64,000 bases of DNA from Astragalus membranaceus. Taxonomy: Eukaryota > Streptophyta > Magnoliopsida > Fabales > Fabaceae. The stretch spans positions 109,063,806 to 109,127,805 of the forward strand of contig CM076849.1 in assembly GCA_039519185.1 (NCBI GenBank), in the 5' to 3' direction. The position numbers and the translations under genes were made by a program. Under the pieces are notes generated by a model, which ran no database searches, was not told the DNA's origin, and saw only the letters and a program-made list of their open reading frames with translations. Each line of letters begins with the position of its first letter. The first letter of the stretch is position 1. Positions 45,429 to 55,959 of this stretch are shown in pieces.

Positions 45429-46968
45429 AAGAAATATATGGAAAAAAGAGAAAGATTATCCAAGCAAAAATGAGCTCGCTAGGTTGAAAACCCGAAAGGG
45501 CGGCCTAGGCAAAAACTAGAGCGACCCAATGGATTGAAAACTCTAAAGAGCGATCCAAGCAAAAATTAGGGTCAGAAATTGGACTTTGAACAGATACTAA
45601 GGCAGTTCACGCCTCCGGAAATTGAATGATGAGTGGTCAGATTTATGTGTATGGGCAATTGACGTCGTTACTTCAAGGATGCAAACAATTAAAAGATATG
45701 TTCTTCCTTTTCCTTTCTTGTTTTTTTTGTTTAAAAACTCTCAATGTAATTTCCGGTCAGTGTGACCTTCTGCGCACTTGGCTTCCATTTGAATATTAAA
45801 CCTTGGTTTTTAGTTTAAAGCTCCCAATGTGATTTCCGGTCCGTATGACCTTCTGCGCACCTGGCCTCCATTTGAATATTAAACACTTGCTTCGTCTCCT
45901 TGTTCCCTATTCACTTTAAAAAGATGTTTTATGATGAATGATACTGAATTGCAAAGCATGTGCATAATTAAGAGCATTACAATCATTACGAAATTTTTGA
46001 AAATTGCGGAAAGGAGATAATCTCTCATAAATAAACTTGCAAAAAGGACGAATACATGCATGATCACTTCAAACAAAGAATCGTAATAGCCTGCACTTCA
46101 TTCTTGCAATGCCATTACTCGGGGCGACCCTCATATCTCACACCGGAAGTTCCGCGAGTTGATGAGACCAGTAAAAAGAAAGCCAAAAAAGAAAAGCAAA
46201 AAAGAAGCAAAGAAAAATGAAAAAAGAAAAAAGAAAAGAAAGCAAGAGTAAACCATTCCATATTTCATTCATCATCCCACTCAGCATCATTTATTACAGA
46301 TGCATAAATTGCATACATGCCATAGGCATAACACCTGTTGCATACCGACCTCAAGTGTCGATCCTTTCAATTTTTTTAAGTCAACGCGACAAGGGTTGAT
46401 CTTAACTCAACAAACCAGATCGTAATGTTAGCACCGAGTCTAGCACCAATCCTTTAGACCCCCAGTGGTCCATCAGAGCCCCAGTGCTCCTTCAGACCTC
46501 CATTGGTCCATCATTCCAGATCGCACGTTGGCATCGAGCACCGATGGATCATCTGACTCCAGGTCCTTCAGACTAGCTGTGTCAACCTAAGACATAGTGG
46601 ACGTCATTCGTGATCAATTCTAGACCTGATCTTGTTAGCGGTCGCTCGAAAAAGGCTACCCTCAGACCCCCAGTGGTCCTTCAAAACCCCAGTGCTCCTT
46701 CAGACCCCAAGTGGTCCTTCAAGGCTTAGGCTACCCCTTGGAGCCCCGTGCTACCTTAGAGCCCAAGTGCTCTTTTAGAGCCCCAGTGCTCCCTTCAGAT
46801 CCCAACTGATCCTCCTTTATTATTCTCGGTTAACACGCCAAGTGTTAATCGTCCCTCCTCATTTCCCTAACTCATTTTTTTCACTTAAGCGGACAAAATT
46901 GGCGTCTATTCTATCTTTATTTTTATTTCTACAACGAAAATCTAAAAACCTTTCACCTTTTCTAGTAT
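45429..46968 (+). other. Ogre 3' untranslated region
   Basis: Non-coding DNA between the integrase stop and the polypurine tract. 45,467-45,580 is shared with the Ogre-derived element at 5,320-5,435. 45,730-45,890 has two copies of a CAATGT(A/G)ATTTCCGGTC...GACCTTCTGCGCAC block about 100 bp apart. 46,457-46,811 is a mini-hairpin array described separately. No gene is supported. Confidence 0.75.
46457..46811 (+). repeat. Mini-hairpin array in the Ogre 3' UTR
   Basis: Units are a 4-bp stem, a 6-base loop close to CCCAGT and the complementary stem. They are GACC/GGTC at 46,457, 46,495, 46,665 and 46,703; GAGC/GCTC at 46,476, 46,759 and 46,778; GATC/GATC at 46,798. Two degenerate units (46,683 and 46,741) have lost one arm. 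The third base pair alternates between C-G, G-C and T-A. Units are separated by short TTCA/CATCA-like linkers and, in the middle (46,510-46,660), by unrelated sequence. Confidence 0.85.
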
Positions 46969-46995
46969 AATATAAATAAAGAGGGGGCGCGCAGC
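46969..46995 (+). other. Ogre polypurine tract
   Basis: AATAAAGAGGGGGCGCGCAGC precedes the LTR start. Its equivalent in the Ogre-derived element is AAATAAAGAGGGGCAGC (750-768, minus). Confidence 0.75.
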
Positions 46996-47416
46996 TTTTA
47001 TACCCCAATTTTGTCCGATCTTTTTATCGCAATTGTGTTAGTCCCCGTGTCACAAGTCCATATCATGGATGATGACATTTCGAGTGCTGTCTTGTTTTAA
47101 TTTGGACCGGATTGTCCAATTGGGCCCATGTCCAACATTTTGGGCTAAATTTATAGTGGTTTCTCCAATTAGGCCTATGTCCACCCTTTTGGGCCTGATT
47201 TGGGTAGCTTGTCTAATTGGGCTTACGCTTAACATTTTGAACCAGTTTTTAATAAGCGGGCCTATGTCTAATGTTTTGGGTCGTTTGCCTATTTGGGCCT
47301 ACATCTAACTTTTGGGCCAGCTTTAATAAATGGGCTTGTGTCTGGTGTTTTGGACCTAATTTAGTCCTTTTGATCAAAAAGCCACAAAAAGAATAATAAT
47401 AAAACAAAATCAGAAG

Positions 47417-47417
<1 letters not shown>

Positions 47418-47471
<54 letters not shown>
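47418..47471. repeat. (TA)n microsatellite in the Ogre LTR
   Basis: A pure TA run of about 26 units. Minus-strand frames through it give poly(Ile-Tyr) and are not genes. Confidence 0.95.
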
Positions 47472-47473
<2 letters not shown>

Positions 47474-47766
47474 CAATATTAATATTTATAACCCAAATAT
47501 ATACAAAAAGTCCAAAAATACAAAAAAAATAAAAAACCCAAAAATACAAAATATTTAAAATCCGAAAATACATAAAACTCAATGAAAATACAAAAGAAAC
47601 AAAAAGAGGGCGCCTCAGCCCAAAGAAAAACCAGCAGTTGAACCCTAGCTCCTTTTCTTGCTCACCAAGTACCCACCTTCTCCAACCCAAGCCCAAATCC
47701 TGCAAAATAGGAAACAAAATCAGGTCAAAATAAGGAATTCATGGCCAAAAAAACATAATTTGTGCC

Positions 47767-47775
47767 TATAAAAGG
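47767..47775 (+). promoter_or_regulatory. TATA box of the Ogre LTR
   Basis: TATAAAAGG is followed by a G/A-rich leader (GAGGCTGAGATTTCAGAG). Its place at the U3/R side of a long LTR fits a retrotransposon core promoter. Activity is inferred. Confidence 0.6.
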
Positions 47776-49475
47776 AGGCTGAGATTTCAGAGAAAAGATA
47801 TAGAAATCACACCCAAATTCAGACACAAAGAACTCACAGAGAATTCATACAGAAAATCATACGCGTTTTATGGAAAAATTTTAAAAAGAAGAAGGGGAAC
47901 AACAGCAGTAGCAGTAAGGGAAATAGGAGCAGTAGCAGTCAAATAAGCAGTAACAGCAAGAAAGAGAATAACAACCGTATCAATAATCAAACAAGGGGAA
48001 TTTTTGAGGCTGGAATATAGGTTGGTGATTTGTTTTTAAATATTATTGAATTCAAAATACAAAACATGTAGAGATAGCAACTGCAAACATGTTTGTTTTC
48101 TTATATCCTATTAGTGATCTATACTCCATCTTTATTTTCTGTATGAGTAGTTTTTTTATTTTGTAAAATAGTTAATGAAATTAGGATCATAATCTGATAT
48201 CAATACCAGTGATATAAAATTAGGGTTTAGGATTGGGAAAAGGGTTAGGCCTGTAAATGTTTTAGCCTCATGAACAGAGTTAGATTAGGAACATATTACG
48301 AATGGGTTTTGTAGAGACCTTAACAACAAATAAGGTTTTCTATCTTCTTTTTCAGGAAAACGAAATTGATCATAAAATTAAAATAAATTAGGGTTTGATT
48401 AATCTGTCCTGAAAAAATTAATCAATAGATATTAGTTAAAATTAGGGTTCGGCTAGTCTTAAAAAATCAAAATTAGCACTAGGAAAAATGAATTTGAAAT
48501 AGATTCAGTTTAAAAGATTAGGGTTTCTGTCCATTGTTTTGGTCATAAAACCGAAATAGGTTAGTAACAGAGTTAAGGTTTTGTTGATCTGTTCTTAAAA
48601 AAGTATATAGGCAAAGGTTGAAAAAACAGTGAATAAAATCATAGGAGGACAGAATCAGAAGTAGGAGAGGGATGAAAAATACAAAACAAAATTCCAGATT
48701 TGGAGTAGAAGAAAGCACAAAATAAGGGTCAGAACCGTCCTTACATTTCTGGCCACCAAAGACGGTGGCCGTTTGCCTCAGACTGCGAACATGAACGCTA
48801 TTTCTTCACGCGCCGTCCAACCCCTTTCACTTTGCCTTTCGTTTCGTTCTGTCTCCAACAGAAATCGCATCCATTTCTTTTCCTCCTTTCTCACCATTCT
48901 GCAAAGCAGCGCCGTGAGGAAGAGAAGGTGAAGGGTTGGGTTGTGTTGGTGGCGGAGAGAGAAGAGAGGGCGAGGGTCTGGGTGACGGCGAAAAAAGGGA
49001 GAATGACATTTGGGACATTTGGGACATTTGGGTTGACGGCGAAAAAAAAGACAGAGAGGTTTGGTTTGATGTTTGCGGCGGAGGAGAGGAGAGAAAGATA
49101 AATTAGGGTTATGAGAGATGGGAGCGGCGCTGAATAAAAAGAATGGAAGGGAATCAGGGTATGAAAAATTAGGGTTTTCACTCAATGCTTTCCTTTTATA
49201 CCCCATTTCTTTTTTATTTTATTTTTAAAAAACAATTCATCAGAATGCGAATTACACCCCCCATTTTAATCTACGCACCCCGCTGAAAGGCCCGCGAATC
49301 CGTGGGCTAGCAGAACTAAGACTGGGTTGTTGTTCTTTGCACCCTCCGGTTTAATAGTACACCCCCTACTGTTAATGGTACCCCTGCTTTACTATTACAA
49401 CCCTGTTTCGTTTATTTACTTATTTCTTTTACAAAAACTCACAAATAAATAAATTTTTGATCCCAAAAAAACAAA

Positions 49476-49830
49476 TAGGACTATTAAGCCGACTGTACAA
49501 TCAAGTTGGTCAGTGTTCTAGGACGAATGAGTCGTACGGCTCAATAGTCCTAGAACCCCTTCAAAAATAATAACTAGTAAATAAACTCTTTTCTAAAAAA
49601 TGAATAGGGGACTAAGTCGGCCGTACGACCGGGTTAGTCATCGTTTTAGGATGAATGAACCGTACGGCTCAAGAATCCTAACATCCCTATTCAAATAAAA
49701 TCAAACAACCACACATCAAACCATTTTTCAAAACTTCAAAACTCCATTTTCATAAAATAGGGGACTAAGTCGACTGTACAGTCAGGCTAGTCATCGTTCT
49801 AGGGCGAATGAGCTGTAAAGCTCCCAAGGT
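49476..49830 (+). repeat. Three-unit hairpin array in the Ogre LTR
   Basis: Units near 49,476, 49,606 and 49,758 share GGACTA-AAGTCG-CTGTAC, TAGTCATCGTTCTAGG-CGAATGA and CGTACGGCTC. In unit 1 GTTCTAGGAC pairs with GTCCTAGAAC (49,515-49,524 and 49,547-49,556) around an inner GAGTC/GGCTC stem. In unit 2 TTAGGAT pairs with ATCCTAA (49,646-49,652 and 49,675-49,681). Unit 3 has lost the outer right arm but has a perfect inner GAGCT/AGCTC stem and a palindrome GACTGTACAGTC (49,782-49,793). Confidence 0.75.
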
Positions 49831-50241
49831 CCAAAAATCCCTATACTAAAAAACACCAACCAACAAATTTTTTCTACCCAAGAACTACGTAGCTTTGATT
49901 TCTCCATCGCACCGGGAGATACGTAGGAGCAGGGGCCCACTCCTGTCAAACACAAAAAACTAAAATTTTTATTACGTCTTTTTTCTTTTTGATTCACAAT
50001 GGGTAAAATAAATATTTTTTGTTTCCTACAACTAGTTAGCAGGTAACCTTCATTAGGAAGGATGTTGTGGGGTGCTAATACATTCCCCACGCATAACCGA
50101 CTCCCGAACCCTAATCTGGACTCAAGGACCCTCATCCATCTTAAAGGGATTTTCTAATGTTTGCCTTTATAATTAAACATTGGTGGCGGCTTCATTTTTG
50201 AACCTTCGAGTAATCCTCACCCGGATTTTTCGGTCGCTACA

Positions 50242-50538
50242 TATTAAATGGTCAATTCCAATATTACCTCTATATGAATGGTGTAATTAAATGTAATGTT
50301 ATGTTGGGACTCGCTAATCCTTTCAAGGAGTACAATCTCCCTCTTATCTCGTGCTTAATAGTGGCATTTTATCCTCCTTGGAAACATAAAATTGCATTAA
50401 TTAAAAGTTGAGTGAATATGGAAATAACCTAAAATATATGGTAGAAGATATGATATGAAATGATTTTTGTAATATTAGTAGCATACAGGTGTTAGATTTT
50501 GAGTGAATACATATGTAATTGGGTAAGTTACCCACATT
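50242..50538. other. Unassigned AT-rich sequence
   Basis: About 300 bp between the Ogre LTR end and the hAT-like element. I see no ORF, repeat or RNA motif. It is probably older sequence into which both inserted. Confidence 0.4.
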
Positions 50539-51058
50539 CAGTGGCGGATCTTTATATGGGCAGGGGCCACGGCCCGCCCCAAAAAAAACATGTGAAATTA
50601 CTACAATAGCTCTAGTTTTTAAAAATAACTATTAAATATATACCTATTTTGCGCTAACTTAAAAGATGTAATCGTGTGGTCCAGTGGTTGAAACTCGTTC
50701 GATTCTCTCATCCAATTATTTTATTTATTTGTCTTTTTTTCTTATTTTGGAATTCTGGAGGCAGTAAAAATGTAGAGAAACTTATTAAAATCTCATCACC
50801 AAGGATTGAACTCGGCTGCTTGACTTTGCAAGTATACTTACTTTACCGCTGTTACATTTGATTTGTTAATTGATTTTCTTTGCATAATCTTCTGATTCTC
50901 GACATTTTCTTTTCATCATCGATGTGAGTTTCTTTCAATATTCAAGCGAATTTTTGAAGTTAAGCTTTTGTGGTTTTGCGTTTGTGTTCTTGCGTTTGAG
51001 TTTCCATGCCTCTTTTATTAGCGGCCCATCTAAGTTTTTTACTCAAGATCCTCCACTG
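50539..51058. mobile_element. Non-autonomous hAT-type element (520 bp)
   Basis: Terminal inverted repeats CAGTGGCGGATCTT and AAGATCCTCCACTG (one mismatch) are flanked by a perfect 8-bp duplication CCCACATT (50,531-50,538 and 51,059-51,066). CAGTGGCGGA is the usual plant hAT terminus and 8 bp is the hAT target size. The interior is A/T-rich and non-coding. Confidence 0.88.
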
Positions 51059-51119
51059 CCCACATTTCTTTAGAAACAGCCTAAACCTCACCATTGGTGG
51101 GTAGCAAAATGTTTGTTCG

Positions 51120-51821
51120 TAAGGGCGGTTCCTTTAATTGCTATGTGGTAGGTCTTGCTACCCCAAAAATAAAAATAAAAATAAATACTTAAATTGGGTG
51201 TGTTACTTTTTCTACTATTTTTAGTTAGTCTTCCATCTCTTTTCTATCATTATTGTTCGCTTTTTTTTAAGAAGTATCACATTTGTTCACTAAAGAAGTC
51301 TTTCACCTCATAAATTTGAATTTATAGTAATTTGGCTTTGCTTTCTTTTTTGCATATAAAATTTGGTTATGTTTTAAGTTTATTCTTATTTACTTTTTCA
51401 CTTCTATTTTGACATGTTATAGCATATAAAACTAGTGTCTGATAAAAAATTGGGTTAAATATGTTTTTGGTCCATATAAAATTTGGGTTTTCGTCTTTAG
51501 TCCCTACATTAACGAAATAGGCGTTTTGGTCCCTACATTATTTTTTCCGTTTTCATTAATAGTCCCTGTTGTTAAATCCATCTGATAAGTCAACAGAAAT
51601 GTGACGTGGCTGTTAAAAGGATAGGGACCAAAACACCTTTTTCGTTAATGTAGGGACTAAACTTAGAATGACCAAATTTTGTAGTGACCAAAAACATATT
51701 TTACCCAATTTTTATCGAAGCTCTTAGCACTTTCGATAGTCTTTTATGAAATTCATTTTGCATATAAAAAATCACTTTTTAAGTTTCGCCCCCTCATAAA
51801 AAGTAGGCTACCTCCGCCACA
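51120..51821. mobile_element. Second hAT-like non-autonomous element, containing a MITE
   Basis: The flanking direct repeat GTTTGTTCG (51,111-51,119 and 51,822-51,830) encloses a segment starting TAAGGGCGG and ending CCTCCGCCACA, weak terminal inverted repeats of hAT style. The shared 9 bp may be an 8-bp duplication plus a chance match. Inside lies the foldback MITE at 51,441-51,716. Confidence 0.65.
51441..51716. mobile_element. Foldback MITE (276 bp)
   Basis: Terminal inverted repeats of about 30 bp read GATAAAAAATTGGGTTAAAT on the left and the near-complement ending ACCCAATTTTTATC on the right, with TTTTTGGTC/GACCAAAAA inside. The interior contains TTTAGTCCCTACATTAACG and its complement, so most of the element can fold back. 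The class is a common legume MITE type. A target duplication is not clear. Confidence 0.75.
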
Positions 51822-51862
51822 GTTTGTTCGGACACTCTTTGTACAATACATTAGGTGGTTAG

Positions 51863-52130
51863 TGATGAGAATAAAATTGCAGAGCAACAGAATTGTAAAA
51901 AGATTCATCTTTCATTGATTGAATGTAAAACTGTACAATTTGTGAATATATATACCAAGTTATACAAGAAGTTCAACATAACTAATTAAGTTCCATCCTA
52001 ACTGATTAACTCAATATCTAACTGTTAACTATCTACTAGAGTCAGCTAACTAACCCAAGCTAACTATAGTTAGGCAATCATATTTACACCCCTTATTACT
52101 ATTTACAACTTGTATTAGTCCCCCCTCAAG
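51863..52130 (-). repeat. Copia 3' LTR and polypurine tract
   Basis: On the plus strand the LTR runs TGATGAGAATAAAATTGC (51,863) to CTTGTATTA (52,117), i.e. the minus-strand end is TTATTCTCATCA, a typical copia LTR end. The purine tract on the minus strand, ACCTTGAGGGGGGA (about 52,118-52,131), precedes it. The other LTR is outside the window. Confidence 0.75.
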
Positions 52131-52658
52131 GTGGACTGTGTATATTGCAAAGTCCCAACTTGGGAATGAAAGAAGCAAATGGAGTGGAATGAAATGGTTT
52201 GGTGAGCACATCTGCAAGCTGTCCTTTGGATGTCACTGGCAATTTCAATGTGTTTTGTTCTTTCGTGGAATGTTGGATTATGAGCTAGGTAGATGGCAGA
52301 TTTATTGTCACAATAAACTGAAGTAGGGCTGTGCAGTTAATCTGCAGGTCCTTTAGTAAGTAGTGCAGCCATTGTAGCTCACAAACGAGCCTAGCGAATG
52401 CACGGTATTCTCTCTTAGATGAAGAACGAGATACTGTGTTTTGTTTCTTGGATTTCCAGGACACCAAAGCAGACCCTAAGAATACACAATAACCCGTAGT
52501 AGGCTTTCTAGAATCAATACAACCTGCCCAATAAGAATCAGCAAATCCTGATAATACAACAGAATTTGAGCTTCGAAAAAACAATCCTTGTACTGAAGTT
52601 CCTTTGAGATAGCGTAGGGCACGAGTGGCAACTTGGTAATGTGGTTCCATAGGCTTTG
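52131..52658 (-). pseudogene. Copia RNase H, 3' end of pol
   Basis: The frame from 52,650 reads MEPHYQVATRALRYLKGT, GFADSYWAGCIDSRKPTTGY, SWKSKKQNTVSRSSSKREYRA and LQWLHYLLKDLQI. It then shifts near 52,320; the continuation YCDNKSAIYLAHNPTFHERT is in another frame, followed by a short deletion. The usual SSAEAEYRA reads SSSKREYRA. Confidence 0.82.
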
Positions 52659-54639
52659 TGTAACATCCCCAAAATAATTAATTTAATTATTTTGATGTTA
52701 AGCCATTTAATTATTTTATAGTGCTTGATTTATATTTTGGCCAATTGAGTGCTAGAATAATTATTGGTTGATTTGGGGCTTAATTAGGAATTAAGAAGAG
52801 AGTAAGGGTATGATGGTCTTTACACAACCACACCCTCACTCTTTGACTTATAAAAGGTTTTAAAAGAAAGAAAAGAAAAAAATTGAAGAGAGAAAGGAAG
52901 AAAAGGTCGAGAGAAGAGAAGAGAGGAAAAGAAAGGAGAAAAGAAGAAAATAAGTAAAGAAGAGAGGAAGAAGAAGATCAACCATCAGCCAAACCTTAAG
53001 CATCGAATTTCCTCATCATTTTCCCTTCCCTTTTCAAGTTCCATAGCTAGGTAAGCTCATCTTTAATTTCTCTCTTCCCTTTGACTTTCGATTTTGAGAG
53101 TTTGAAAGAGATGTTGAATAGTGATTTTGAGTTTGTGATGGTTTTGATGGCTTATGTGTATATAGAAGCCAACCCAAGGTAGATTAAGCAACGATTGAAG
53201 TTCGATTCCACGATTGGACGCGAGATGGTGATTTTAGGTTTGAATTGAGGGTTTTTTAAGAATTGGGTATTTCGATCAAAGTGTGGTCTCGCCGTTTAAG
53301 GTGAGTTCTTCACGACTTTAAGTGTTATGTGATGTCCTTTCTGGTTTTATGTCGACTTCGAGTCGTTAAAACCGTTATTTTGAAGTTTTACGTATTTTGA
53401 CATAAACTAGAATTGTTGAGGTTTGAGTTTTTGATTGATGAATTTTTGATTGATTGGTTGTTTGATTGTTGTTTTGGGAATGTTATGTTGGGAATTGACT
53501 GGGACAGGTATCAAAATTGATCGGAATAGCGAAATATGCAAAATCGGGACAAACAAAAGTGATGTCATAGACGCACGACCCGTGGTGGATATAGCACGAC
53601 CCGCGCGCATGTTTCTGTCCCCAAGTTTTAAAACATGTCTTAGGCTACTCATTTTGGTTCCAATCCTTCCCCAATCCCTTCCTCAACCCTTCTCAATGTT
53701 AGTTGAATGTTTTACACCCCGAATCGGGTATGTTTTATGTCATAAAACAAGAAAAATGTTAATGCTATGTTTAGGTACAAACCGTATTGTTTTGTATCGA
53801 GAGAGAAAATGTGACTAAATGTCAAGTTGTAGACTTAATAGTTTAAGTTCAAGTCTTAATAAGAAAGGAGGTTACCTCGTGTCTAGTAAAAGACTTAATG
53901 TCCGAGATAATAAAAAAAGATATTGAGGGGGATGACGATCCCGAGTTATGTAGCATACCTAGCTGAGGGGAGTCATGAATCTGAAGCTAGGGCCCTGGCA
54001 TTATTCGTATAGCTATACGGATTGGGGTTTCCGTTGGTATTGGGTATTCTAGAATACCTGGCTTTATATCACGGATTGTGCTAAGCCAAAGATAAGAATA
54101 AAAGACAGATATGAACAAGAACAGTTCATAAGATAAGGTTGGCTCACAGGAAAAGGAAAACACCGAGAGAGGAAGAGTGCGGGGTACGGAAGGACTCAAT
54201 GAGATTTGTAATCTCATTATATGTTTATGTGGTGTTTTTTCAAATTCACGGGGAAAAGGAAAGCAAACTGAGGAGAAGTAGCAGTGGTTGAGCTACTTAG
54301 CTGACAGAAGATCATTCTGAGATCTTGATGTATATTATCTACCTTTCCCTGCTTTTGTATTTTGGGATTTAAATCCTTGAAATTTTGGTCAAGGTTATGT
54401 AAGTATATATAATTGTGTTTCGTAGTTGGACCGTAGTTATGTTTTGTATAACTAATATGTACTTTTAAGTACTTATGTCGGAGTTATGTTTGAGAAAATT
54501 TTTATCTCAAATAGAAAGAAAGTGGCTTTATTCCGCTTATGTTAGTTTTGGTCCAATTATAAGAACAGGTTATACTCTGAAATATGCTATTAAGTTAATG
54601 CCTTTTTATCACTATATTGTGAAAATTTAAGGTGTTACA
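52659..54639 (+). repeat. 5' LTR of the chromovirus (1,981 bp)
   Basis: It runs from TGTAACATCCCC to AAGGTGTTACA. A core promoter TATAAAAGG lies at 52,849-52,857, followed by a purine-rich AAGAGAGAAAGG leader. The right copy (60,010-61,496) is otherwise closely similar but lacks about 487 bp immediately after the TATA box. No gene is supported inside. Confidence 0.88.
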
Positions 54640-54641
54640 TT

Positions 54642-54655
54642 TTGGTATCAGCGCA
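54642..54655 (+). promoter_or_regulatory. Primer-binding site, initiator Met-tRNA type
   Basis: TGGTATCAGCGCAG follows the 5' LTR by two bases. TGGTATCAGAGC is the complement of the plant initiator tRNA 3' end; this copy has C for A at position 10. Confidence 0.85.
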
Positions 54656-54789
54656 GTTCGATCTAGTCGGACTTAGATTAGTTTAGGGTTGAGTTTGATT
54701 CCTTGTTATCTTTTGTTATCTTTCTATCTATAATGCTAAGAGACATTGAGCCTGATCAACTCAATACTTGGTGCATTGTATGCAGAATT

Positions 54790-55950
54790 ATGGCAGGGAG
54801 ACCGAGACGTAATCCTCAACCAAGACCTGAGGCTCCTCAAAATCGTTGTCCTTATTGGATGCAGCCTTTTCTCCAAAATATGCAAGCTCAACAACAGATG
54901 AACCAACAGATGATGCAGAATCAGCAGATGATGATGCAACAAATGTTTAATAGTCAACAGAATCCTCAGGCATTACAGCCTCAAGTTGATCCTCTCCAGG
55001 CTTATTCTAAATTTTACAAGTTGCATCCCTCTGAGTTCAAAGGAGGGCCTGACGCTATATATGGAAGCTCAACACTGGATGAATGATATAGAGAAGATTT
55101 TCGGGAATCTTCAAATTAATTATGATGATGATAAGGTCAGGTTGGCTACCCATATGCTGAAGGGAGAAGCTGATATATGGTTGAGAAATGCTCATGCACT
55201 AATGGAGAATCAAGGGACACCGGTAACTTGGGATAATTTTCATCAAATGTTCCTTGATCAATTCTTTCTGATGGCCATGAAGACAAAAAAGGAAGAAGAA
55301 TTCCTAGTTCTCATGCAAAATGATATGTCGATAGCTCAGTACACCACCAAGTTTGAAGAGTTGTCTCAACTCTATGAATTAGCTGCTTATGCACCGAATG
55401 ACAAATGGAAGATCAACAGGTACAAACATGGATTGAGGGAGGATATTGCTCACAGCTTAGGTTCATTTGCTTGCACCAGTTATGCTGCTTTGGTGCAGCA
55501 AGCCTATGTTGTAGAAGGAGATTTGAGGAAGTTATATGCTAGCAAGAGGGACTTCGGTTATGGCAAGAGGGGTGTTGGACCTTCTAACCCTCAGATGGGA
55601 ACGAAAGCAAATTTCAACAAAGGAAAACAAGTCCAAAAGTTAGATTCAAAGAAATTTGGGGCTTGTTCTAAATGTGGAAGATTTCATAGGGGTGAATGTC
55701 GCGTTGGAACTACTCAATGTTACTACTGTAAGCAGGATGGTCATTATCCAAATAATTGTCCAACAAGACAGAGAGCTCAGTCGGGAACTATCACTCCAAC
55801 TCAAGGGACAGTGTACACCCTTGATGCAAGAAAAGTCAAGCCTTCTGACAATCTGTTAAGGGGTACGGGATCTCTTTTCTATAAGCCTAATAACTTCTTG
55901 TATGATTCCAGTGCCACGCATTCATTCATAGCAACATCATGTGCTGAATG
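54790..55950 (+). pseudogene. Chromovirus gag and protease start
   Basis: The start codon at 54,790 opens MAGRPRRNPQ, a Gln/Met-rich N-terminus (NQQMMQNQQMMMQQ). A shift near 55,055 moves the frame to 55,064-55,950. The gag core has QHWMNDIEKIF, GEADIWLRNA and FHQMFLDQFF. Two zinc knuckles follow, CSKCGRFHRGEC (atypical) and CYYCKQDGHYPNNC (about 55,663-55,760). The protease start YDSSATHSF has Ser in place of the usual Gly of DSGATHSF. After the stop at 55,949 the remaining protease is missing. Confidence 0.85.
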
Positions 55951-55959
55951 ATTGGGCTT

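Larger units (their letters stand above)
33720..50241 (+). mobile_element. 5'-truncated Ogre (Ty3/gypsy, Tat lineage) retrotransposon
   Basis: Starting mid-polyprotein at about 33,720, the element shows protease, a G-patch-like remnant, an interrupted intron region, RT, RNase H, an extra archaeal-type RNase H, integrase, a 1.5-kb 3' UTR, a polypurine tract and a 3.25-kb 3' LTR. Gag and the 5' LTR are missing. The lineage call rests on the aRNH domain, the PLPHIDVLVD-type RT and the large LTR starting near TATACCCCAATTTTGTCCG. A gag-only element (34,876-41,870) sits between protease and RT. All coding segments are broken. Confidence 0.88.
46996..50241 (+). repeat. Ogre 3' LTR (about 3,246 bp)
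   Basis: It starts TTTTATACCCCAATTTTGTC (the first bases differ from the usual TG) and ends GGTCGCTACA. A promoter-like TATAAAAGG lies at 47,767-47,775, about 770 bp in, suggesting a transcription start near 47,800. A (TA)n run lies at 47,418-47,471. Repeated GGGACATTTG (49,010-49,031) is a short triplication. Near the 3' end are the hairpin array (49,476-49,830) and the conserved TACGTAGGAGC element (49,883-49,955), both with counterparts in the LTR at 7,967-11,472. No gene is supported inside. Confidence 0.82.

Noticed and set aside
48778..49206. 142-codon minus-strand ORF in the Ogre LTR (Pro/Ser/Arg-rich)
   Set aside because: No domain, overlapping ORFs on both strands, and low-complexity composition in an LTR leader region. 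It is not supported as a gene.
50675..50705. Box A/box B-like words (TGGTCCAGTGG, GTTCGATTC) inside the hAT-type element, suggesting a SINE
   Set aside because: The spacing between the words is far too short for a tRNA-type promoter. The segment has hAT terminal inverted repeats and an 8-bp duplication.
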